From: an uncultured Lachnospiraceae bacterium
GTDB taxonomy: Bacteria > Bacillota > Clostridia > Lachnospirales > Lachnospiraceae
NCBI GenBank assembly: GCA_947176785.1
Contig: CAMWSA010000073.1
Coordinates: forward strand, 1-11,845
Direction of reading: 5' to 3'
DNA: 11,845 nucleotides
Both the position numbers and the translations under genes were made by a program. The notes below the pieces were generated by a model. The model ran no database searches. It had not been told where the DNA came from and saw nothing but the letters and a program-made list of their open reading frames with translations. How positions within the stretch are numbered: position 1 is the first letter of the stretch; every line of letters starts with the position of its first letter. Below are positions 7,246 to 11,845 of this stretch, in pieces.

Positions 7246-7974
7246 TCACTCATCCCAGTTGTGGTACACATTCTGCACGTCATCGTCGTCATCCAGAATA
7301 TCCAGAATCCTGGTGAGGTTCTTAATGGCCGTCTCGTCCGTCAGCGTCACGTAATTCTGGGGCAGCATGGTTACTTCCGCGCTGACCATGGGCACGCCGG
7401 CTTCCTCCAGCCCCTTTCGCACCGTCTCCAAAGCGTCCGGGGCAGTAAGCACTTCGAAGCTGTCCTCCTCCTCCGAGATATCATCTGCGCCCGCGTCAAG
7501 CGCCACCATCATCAGATCGTCGAACTCCATGTCGCACTCTTCCCGGTCAATGATGATCTGCCCCTTCCTGTCAAACATGAAGGAGACACAGCCGGGAGTG
7601 CCGACGTTGCCCTGTCCCTTGGTGAAGGCGCTCCTCACATTGGCGGCGGTGCGGTTCTTGTTGTCCGTAAGCGTATCTACAATAATGGCCGTCCCGCCCG
7701 GTCCATAACCCTCATAGGTGATATATTCGTAATTTACATTGCCCACGTCGCCGGCCGCCTTCTTAATGCCCCGTTCGATGGTGTCGTTGGGCATATTGTT
7801 GGACTTGGCCTTGGCGATAACCGTCGCCAGCTTGAAATTATTATTCGGGTCCGGTCCGCCCTCCTTTACCGCCACGGCAATCTCACGTCCGAGAATGGTA
7901 AAAATCTTCCCCTTTGCCGCATCGTTCTTTTCCTTCTTATGCTTAATATTCGCGAATTTAGAATGTCCTGACAT
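7246..7974 (-). CDS. yebC: YebC/PmpR/TACO1 family protein
   Basis: This is a conserved cytoplasmic protein of a family first described as DNA-binding regulators and more recently tied to translation, helping ribosomes through difficult peptide sequences. The 242 residues begin with the family signature MSGHSKFANIKHKK, with Phe where Trp is most common at position 7. DAAKGKIFTILGREI (18-32), YEGYGPGGTAIIVD (87-100) and DNKNRTAANVRSAF (104-117) follow, and the acidic C-terminal domain ends LDDDDDVQNVYHNWDE. Length is normal for the family. The ATG at 7972-7974 has a strong AAGGAG 8 nt upstream. The 166 bp before it, up to the CorC-like gene, contain only weak hairpins and no convincing promoter, so co-transcription with that gene is possible. 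Which of the two roles applies here cannot be told from sequence. Confidence 0.96.
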   Translation of the reverse strand: MSGHSKFANIKHKKEKNDAAKGKIFTILGREIAVAVKEGGPDPNNNFKLATVIAKAKSNNMPNDTIERGIKKAAGDVGNVNYEYITYEGYGPGGTAIIVDTLTDNKNRTAANVRSAFTKGQGNVGTPGCVSFMFDRKGQIIIDREECDMEFDDLMMVALDAGADDISEEEDSFEVLTAPDALETVRKGLEEAGVPMVSAEVTMLPQNYVTLTDETAIKNLTRILDILDDDDDVQNVYHNWDE

Positions 7975-8140
7975 CTCTCTTCTCCTTTATTAAATTCCGC
8001 CTCCCGCTGCGACGCCCCTGCGCCTGTGCTTTGAGACTGTTTCCGTTTCTTCCTGCCCTTTGCAGGTTATTTAGAGTTCCGCATATTCTGCTGTTTCATG
8101 TTCGGGCCTTCGCCTGCGTAAGACTCCTGCCTTGCCCCTG

Positions 8141-9529
8141 TCACGGCTCCTCCTCATGTGCCTCATCCTCCTCCGAAGCTGTCTCCTCAGGCATCTTCGT
8201 CACCAGCACACTGTGGATCATCTTGTTTTCCACGGACAAAACCTTAAAGTGATAGCCTTCCACCGAGATTTCAAACTCCTCATCCTCGTCGGGAATCTTG
8301 TCCATCTTGGATATCAGGAAGCCGTTAAGGGTCTCAAAGTCCTCCTCATGAAAAGAAATGCGGAACCGCTCTTCCAGATCCTCCAGGGGGGTTTTTCCCT
8401 CAATGACATACTCGTCATTACCCTTTTCCTCGATGAATTCCTCTTCCTCATCATACTCATCCAGGATGTTGCCCACGATCTCCTCCAGAATGTCCTCCAT
8501 AGTCACCAGACCCGCCGTCTGGCCGTACTCGTCCACCACAATCACCATCTGCAGCTTGCCCGACTGCATCTGGCGGAACAACTCATCAATATTCCTGGTC
8601 TGGGGAATGTACACCGGCTCCCGCAGCAAATCATCCAACTGCCCTATACTACAGTACTGCTTGTCCTCTGTATGATGATACCGCAGGGCATCCTTCAGAT
8701 AGAGGATACCTACGATATGATCCATGTTTTCCTCATATACCGGGTAACGGCTGTTCTTGCCCTCCGCCAGAAAATCCAGTGCATCCTGCAGCAGCATGGA
8801 GCCGTCCAGTGCCACGATATTGTTCCGATGGGTCATGATATCCTGGGCTTCCTTATCCCCAAACTCAAAAATATTGGAGATCATCTCCGCCTCGCTGGCC
8901 TGGATAATGCCCTGCTCATGCCCCTCGTTGACCATGTTGATGATCTCTTCCTCTGTAACGTCCGCCTCGTCGCCCACATTTTTCGCACCGAAAATCCGCA
9001 GGATCAAATTTGCGGATGCCGTCACCAGCCCGGTAAAGGGGATCAGCAGCTTCATCACCACATACACGATGTCTATGCTGGCGTAGGCCCATCTCTCCGG
9101 CAGACGCCTGGCAATCTTCTTGGGCAGAAGCACGCCGAAGGTCAGCAATATGTACAGCATGAAAATCATGGCGACAACTGCGGAAAAGGCAGTGATCAAA
9201 GCCACCGGGATCACAATGACTTCAGCCAGGTTCCGCTGCGCAAATCCCGCCAGGAAGCTGCGCACCGACCGCAGCCAGATTCCCAGATACACACCGCCTA
9301 TCAGCACATTGTTCAGGGTGATGACCAGCTGCATGAAATTCACATACCGGGTGGGGTCCTGCAATATTTTCAGCAGCCGCTGTGAGCGGCGGTCCTTCTC
9401 CTCCGCAGCCCTCTTCTCCACATCCTTGACACCCAGCTGCTCAACCGCCTCGCCAAAACCATGGAAAAACATATCAATCAATACAAGAATCACAAAAATT
9501 ATACTGGCAGTGGGCCCACTGTCGTCCAT
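8141..9529 (-). CDS. CNNM/CorC (hemolysin C) family membrane protein with CBS pair
   Basis: The protein is a membrane-bound member of the family that includes bacterial CorC/MpfA and human CNNM, implicated in Mg2+ efflux or homeostasis. The old name hemolysin does not imply toxin activity. The 462 residues start with a DUF21/CNNM domain: four hydrophobic segments (about 8-25, 64-86, 103-134, 152-180) and FGEAVEQLGVKDVEKRA (25-41), equivalent to the family's SETA region. An acidic linker helix follows. A CBS pair spans about 225-350 and includes VVDEYGQTAGLVTMEDILEE (331-350). A C-terminal CorC/HlyC domain (about 370-447) and an acidic tail complete it. The ATG at 9527-9529 has AAGGAG 10 nt upstream. 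It has its own promoter in the 89-bp gap after mazF. No regulatory RNA was evident in its short leader. The transported ion is inferred from the family only. Confidence 0.93.
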   Translation of the reverse strand: MDDSGPTASIIFVILVLIDMFFHGFGEAVEQLGVKDVEKRAAEEKDRRSQRLLKILQDPTRYVNFMQLVITLNNVLIGGVYLGIWLRSVRSFLAGFAQRNLAEVIVIPVALITAFSAVVAMIFMLYILLTFGVLLPKKIARRLPERWAYASIDIVYVVMKLLIPFTGLVTASANLILRIFGAKNVGDEADVTEEEIINMVNEGHEQGIIQASEAEMISNIFEFGDKEAQDIMTHRNNIVALDGSMLLQDALDFLAEGKNSRYPVYEENMDHIVGILYLKDALRYHHTEDKQYCSIGQLDDLLREPVYIPQTRNIDELFRQMQSGKLQMVIVVDEYGQTAGLVTMEDILEEIVGNILDEYDEEEEFIEEKGNDEYVIEGKTPLEDLEERFRISFHEEDFETLNGFLISKMDKIPDEDEEFEISVEGYHFKVLSVENKMIHSVLVTKMPEETASEEDEAHEEEP

Positions 9530-9575
9530 TTCCCAATCACTCCTTTATAATAAAATTACATATCAGATGCTGTTA

Positions 9576-9604
9576 ATCATACCATCATTAACTCTATTCG
9601 TCAA
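9576..9604 (-). promoter_or_regulatory. Strong promoter for the CorC-like gene
   Basis: On the minus strand TTGACG (9599-9604, five of six) lies 17 bp from TATGAT (9576-9581, five of six), and TGG just before the -10 makes it an extended -10. Transcription would start near 9569, giving a leader of about 40 nt. It begins 15 nt after the mazF stop codon. The CorC-like gene therefore probably starts a new transcription unit. Confidence 0.75.
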
Positions 9605-9618
9605 GGAACAGTCTCTTT

Positions 9619-10005
9619 TTATGTATCCAGTTCCAGACTGATCATCAGCGCCCTGTTGACTTTCCTCATGATCTCCCCCTCCAGATGGCAGACCTTTGTC
9701 TTGAGGCGCTTCTTGTCGATGGTCCGCAGCTGCTCAAGCAGGATCACGGAATCCTTATCCATGTCATAGTCCTGCGCGCTCAGTTCAATATGGGTGGGAA
9801 GCTTCGCCTTGTTCATCTTGGAGGTGATGGCCGCACAGATCACCGTAGGGCTGTGCCGGTTGCCCACGTCGTTCTGTATGATCAGCACCGGCCGGATGCC
9901 CCCTTGTTCTGAGCCTATTACGGGGCGCAGATCCGCATAAAAAATATCTCCTCTTTTCATTTCCTGATACCTCTCGAATTCTTCGTTTACTCTGAGTATT
10001 TCCAT
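9619..10005 (-). CDS. mazF: MazF/PemK (NdoA/EndoA) family mRNA endoribonuclease
   Basis: This is a type II toxin of the MazF family, which cuts single-stranded RNA at short specific sequences in the cytoplasm. After MKRGDIFYADL, the stretch GSEQGGIRPVLIIQND (31-46) and AAITSKMNKAKLPTHIE (58-74) match B. subtilis NdoA closely. So does DSVILLEQLRTIDKKRL (85-101). Residues equivalent to the catalytic Arg25 and Thr48 of NdoA are present as Arg38 and Thr61, so it looks active. Two starts are possible. The upstream ATG (10003-10005) has only GAGAAG close by. The internal ATG (9958-9960) has GAGAGG 9 nt upstream and gives 113 residues with the usual MKRGD start. It follows alr as in Bacillus, but no mazE-like antitoxin gene is found between them. 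The cut site cannot be predicted. Confidence 0.93.
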   Translation of the reverse strand: MEILRVNEEFERYQEMKRGDIFYADLRPVIGSEQGGIRPVLIIQNDVGNRHSPTVICAAITSKMNKAKLPTHIELSAQDYDMDKDSVILLEQLRTIDKKRLKTKVCHLEGEIMRKVNRALMISLELDT

Positions 10006-10027
10006 TTCTTCTCAAGGTATACAGATG

Positions 10028-10044
10028 CGGCAAAAACTTTGCCG
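10028..10044 (-). other. Short hairpin before mazF
   Basis: CGGCAAA (10028-10034) and TTTGCCG (10038-10044) form a 7-bp stem with a 3-nt loop, about 20 nt upstream of the first possible mazF start. The stem is perfect but no T-run follows on the minus strand. It could limit read-through or translation of mazF; nothing more can be said. Confidence 0.45.
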
Positions 10045-10054
10045 GAACCGGATT

Positions 10055-10185
10055 TATATGCACGGCCGGTTAGATTTTCCTTCCTGTCGGCACATGTTGC
10101 CATAAGCCTCCGACATATGCCGTTTACTGTAATTATGCAGCATGTGCCGTGCAGGAATCGGAAAATCTTATCGGTCGTTAGTATA
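10055..10185. repeat. Palindromic repeat element, copy A (131 bp, MITE-like)
   Basis: This is an imperfect palindrome whose arms share AGATTTTCC, TTCCTG and CGGCACATG in order, mirrored as CATGTGCCG, CAGGAA and GGAAAATCT. Both ends are TATA. Copy B at 11365-11468 has the same arms and ends but a shorter centre. The centre and arms of A match B best in the opposite orientation, while the outside flanks (GATT on the left, GCG on the right) are the same way round. It fills most of the 162-bp gap between alr and mazF and extends 15 bp into alr. No transposase is encoded. The pairing would form a long RNA stem in an alr-mazF transcript. The boundaries are inferred from where the two copies stop matching. 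Confidence 0.75.
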
Positions 10186-11346
10186 GCGCAGCAGATGACC
10201 GTCCTTTAAATAGATGCGGGGGACTCGGGGACTTATGTCACACATGAGTTCATAGTTGAAGCGCCCTGACAAAGTTCCCAGTTCCTGGGCTGTGATCTCT
10301 TCCTGGCCGTCCCGGCCCAGCAGCACCACCGGTTCTCCCTCTGTCACCTCCGGCAGGGTGGTCAGATCCGCCATCAGCTGATCCATACATACTCTGCCCA
10401 GTATGGGGACTCTTTTTCCCCGGATCAGGACACTGCCCTTTCCCGAAAGGCTCCGGGGGTAGCCGTCCCCATATCCGACGGGTATGGTGCCCACCCGCAT
10501 CCGCTCTTTTGCCGTGAAAGTGCCTCCATAGCTGATGCTCTGCCCCGGTTCCACCTCCTTCACATAGACCAGGTGGCTGTGCAGGGACAGGGCGGGCTGC
10601 AGCCAGTCCGCCTCCCCGGCCATCTCCTCCGAGGGGTACAGACCGTACAAAATGATCCCCGCCCGCACCAGGTCCAGGTGAGCCTCCCTCAGCCTGACGG
10701 TCCCGGCGCTGTTGGCGGCATGGCGGCAGGGAATCCGCCTCCCCAGCCGTGCCTCCGCCAGCGCTACAAACTGTCCGAAGCGCTCCAGCTGTTCCAGAGT
10801 GTACCCCATGTCCCTCTCGTCCGCCCTGGCAAAATGGGTGAAAATTCCCTCCAGTTCCAGATAACCGGAATCGGCAATCCGCTGCAGAAAAGCCAGCTTC
10901 TCCTCATGAGGCCATATCCCCACTCTCCCCATTCCCGTGTCCACCTTCACATGTACAATGGCCTTTGCTCCCGCACGCTTTGCCGCCTCCTCCAGCTGCC
11001 CCAGGGTATCCTCCCTGAACACGGTCATGCGCACCTTCCGGCGAATCAGTTCTTCATAGGCATAAGGGAAGGTATAGCCCAGGATCAAAATGGGCTTTTG
11101 TATCCCTGCCTGGCGCAGTTCCAGAGCTTCCTCCGCCGTGGCAGTGGCATATCCCCCCACCGTCTCCATATCTTCTATGGCCCTGGCAATGGGCACACTG
11201 CCATGGCCGTAGCCGTCACATTTCACCACAGCCAGAACTTTCGCCCGGGATCCCGTCCGTAACCCGATCCGCTCCAGATTGGCCTTTATGGCATCCAGGT
11301 CAATCTGCGCGTACACTCTGCTGTATTCCCACTCTCTGATATCCAT
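10168..11346 (-). CDS. alr: Alanine racemase (PLP-dependent)
   Basis: The enzyme interconverts L- and D-alanine in the cytoplasm and supplies D-Ala for peptidoglycan. The 392 residues carry the PLP lysine Lys42 in AVVKCDGYGHG and the phosphate/substrate barrel motifs VDTGMGRVG (135-143) and THFARADE (170-177). The second catalytic residue is Tyr273 in SISYGGTF. GYGDGYPR (291-298) and GRVCMDQLMADL (317-328) are also typical. The usual Ala after the lysine is Cys here (KCDGYGHG). I chose the ATG at 11344-11346, with AAGAGGTAAGG upstream, over a longer reading from 11415. The longer reading would add 23 unlikely residues encoded partly by repeat copy B. The last five codons (YTNDR) and the stop lie in the terminus of repeat copy A, so the original C-terminus may have been replaced. 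Length is normal for the family. Confidence 0.96.
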   Translation of the reverse strand: MDIREWEYSRVYAQIDLDAIKANLERIGLRTGSRAKVLAVVKCDGYGHGSVPIARAIEDMETVGGYATATAEEALELRQAGIQKPILILGYTFPYAYEELIRRKVRMTVFREDTLGQLEEAAKRAGAKAIVHVKVDTGMGRVGIWPHEEKLAFLQRIADSGYLELEGIFTHFARADERDMGYTLEQLERFGQFVALAEARLGRRIPCRHAANSAGTVRLREAHLDLVRAGIILYGLYPSEEMAGEADWLQPALSLHSHLVYVKEVEPGQSISYGGTFTAKERMRVGTIPVGYGDGYPRSLSGKGSVLIRGKRVPILGRVCMDQLMADLTTLPEVTEGEPVVLLGRDGQEEITAQELGTLSGRFNYELMCDISPRVPRIYLKDGHLLRYTNDR

Positions 11347-11364
11347 TATCCTTACCTCTTGATT

Positions 11365-11468
11365 TATACTGACGAGCGCTAAGATTTTCCAATTCCCGCC
11401 CGGCACATGCCGCATAATCGGACGTCATGCGCCGGGCAGGAAGGAAAATCTAACCGCTGGTGAGTATA
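11365..11468. repeat. Palindromic repeat element, copy B (104 bp, MITE-like)
   Basis: The first 26 bp and the reverse complement of the last 26 bp agree at about 22 positions. Both begin TATACT and end TTAGATTTTCC or CTAAGATTTTCC. Further in, CCCGGC(A/G)CATG is mirrored as CATGCGCCGGG. It lies 18 bp upstream of the alr start codon, in the 224-bp gap after the hydrate dehydratase gene, and would be transcribed as a long stem-loop. Its alr-proximal end supplies TATAAA on the minus strand with a poor -35 (TTGGAA) 18 bp away. A start from it would fall within the alr ribosome binding site, so I do not list it as a promoter. Confidence 0.78.
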
Positions 11469-11505
11469 GCGTTCCGCAGTTCCCCTGCCGTCCCACATGC
11501 CTGGC

Positions 11506-11545
11506 GATGAATGTCTGGCCGCTTCAGGCATCCAGGCATTCATCC
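11506..11545 (-). other. Stem-loop after the hydrate dehydratase gene
   Basis: On the minus strand GATGAATGCCTGG pairs with CCAGACATTCATC around a 13-nt loop, with one C-A mismatch. It starts about 25 nt after the stop codon. No T-run follows, so it is at best a weak or factor-dependent terminator, or an mRNA-stabilising structure. Confidence 0.45.
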
Positions 11546-11570
11546 ATGCGTTGAACAGGGATCTGTTGTT

Positions 11571-11845
11571 TTAGTGTTCCGCCGCTTCCCCGGCGATCAT
11601 TTCCCCGATGGCATCCGCCAGCTTTCCGGCGGTCAGTCCGTAACTGCTGTACCGCCGCGCCGCGTCCTCCCCTGCAAGGCCGTGGAGATATACGCCCACG
11701 CCGGCCGCCGAAAAAGCATCCGCCCCCTGCGCCAGCAGGGCGGCTATGATACCGGTGAGTACGTCGCCGCTGCCTGCGGTTCCCATACCGCTGTCCCCTG
11801 TCAGATTCACGCAGTTTTCCCCCTGCTCCCTGCACACCAGGGTTC
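11571..11845 (-). CDS. nnrD: ADP/ATP-dependent NAD(P)H-hydrate dehydratase, C-terminal part (partial at window edge)
   Basis: The enzyme repairs hydrated NADH and NADPH by dehydrating the S form with ATP or ADP. About 90 C-terminal residues are visible. They include NLTGDSGMGTAGSGDVLTGI, the family's nucleotide-binding and catalytic signature, in which the Asp of GSGDVLTGI is the expected catalytic residue. LLAQGADAFSAAGVGVYLHG follows and the protein ends GEAAEH. The frame stays open to the window edge, so the start is outside; a GTG at 11835-11837 lies inside the domain and is not the start. Many bacteria carry a fused NnrE epimerase domain at the N-terminus, which cannot be judged here. 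It lies upstream of alr on the same strand, a common Bacillota arrangement. Confidence 0.93.
   Translation of the reverse strand, partial: TLVCREQGENCVNLTGDSGMGTAGSGDVLTGIIAALLAQGADAFSAAGVGVYLHGLAGEDAARRYSSYGLTAGKLADAIGEMIAGEAAEH

Noticed and set aside
7084..7971. Plus-strand open frame (295 codons) opposite yebC
   Set aside because: It is a shadow of an unmistakable yebC gene on the other strand.
8066..8098. 10-codon frame (MKQQNMRNSK) upstream of yebC as a leader peptide
   Set aside because: No ribosome binding site, no adjacent terminator or antiterminator pair, and the size is easily reached by chance.
8132..9385. Long plus-strand open frame (417 codons) opposite the CorC-like gene
   Set aside because: Its composition (His/Gln/Leu-rich) mirrors the acidic codons of the real gene. 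It shows no family motif and no ribosome binding site.
10052..10138. 29-codon minus-strand frame between alr and mazF as a possible antitoxin
   Set aside because: It has no ribosome binding site, lies within repeat copy A, and shows no MazE-like DNA-binding or toxin-binding features.
11363..11392. Promoter for alr within repeat copy B (TTGGAA, 18 bp, TATAAA)
   Set aside because: The -35 box is poor and the predicted start falls in the alr ribosome binding site, which would give a defective leader.
11524..11835. 103-codon minus-strand frame overlapping the hydrate dehydratase end
   Set aside because: It is a different frame of the same stretch, is Arg/Gly-rich, and the adjacent frame carries the conserved GSGDVLTGI motif.
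1..11845. CRISPR array, tRNA, rRNA, prophage or defence island
   Set aside because: No regularly spaced direct repeats, cloverleaf sequences, integrase, transposase or defence genes were seen; apart from the repeats the region is ordinary housekeeping sequence.

Overview
The window reads as housekeeping chromosome from a Gram-positive anaerobe of the Bacillota, most probably a Lachnospiraceae-type clostridium. The grounds are the gene set (formate-tetrahydrofolate ligase, FtsK/SpoIIIE, TepA, YebC, MazF next to alanine racemase), strong AGGAG-type ribosome binding sites, sigma-A-like promoters and a fairly GC-rich coding sequence. The taxon is inferred; there is no rRNA to confirm it. All ten recognisable genes lie on the minus strand, so transcription runs from high to low coordinates. 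The first and last genes are cut by the window edges.

In transcription order the right part holds the end of an NAD(P)H-hydrate dehydratase (11845-11571), alanine racemase alr (11346-10168) and a MazF/PemK-family endoribonuclease (10005-9619). This resembles the alr-mazEF neighbourhood of Bacillus, but no MazE antitoxin gene is visible. Two related palindromic repeats of about 104 and 131 bp bracket alr. The downstream copy supplies the last five codons and the stop of alr and fills most of the gap where an antitoxin gene would be expected. A clear promoter then starts a CNNM/CorC-type membrane protein with CBS domains (9529-8141), followed by the translation factor/regulator YebC (7974-7246).

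The centre holds a two-gene cell-envelope cassette: a GtrB/DPM1-like polyisoprenyl-phosphate glycosyltransferase (7099-6125) and, 1 nt later, a polytopic GT-C-like membrane glycosyltransferase with a long low-complexity cytoplasmic tail (6123-4378). The first probably charges a lipid carrier with a sugar and the second transfers it outside the membrane. The cassette ends in a perfect 20-bp-stem inverted repeat followed by a conventional terminator hairpin.

The left part holds the ClpP-like TepA protease (4095-3388), the DNA translocase FtsK/SpoIIIE (3281-336) and the 5' part of formate-tetrahydrofolate ligase fhs (252-1). The tepA-ftsK order matches Bacillus subtilis. The sequence shows a separate promoter for tepA, a very good extended -10 promoter for ftsK just after the tepA stop codon, and a weaker candidate for fhs.

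I saw no CRISPR array, tRNA, rRNA, transposase or phage gene. The most unusual items are the palindromic repeat pair around alr, the mazF gene without an adjacent antitoxin, and the glycosyltransferase with an added repetitive tail. I did not find a complete, undescribed multi-gene system.
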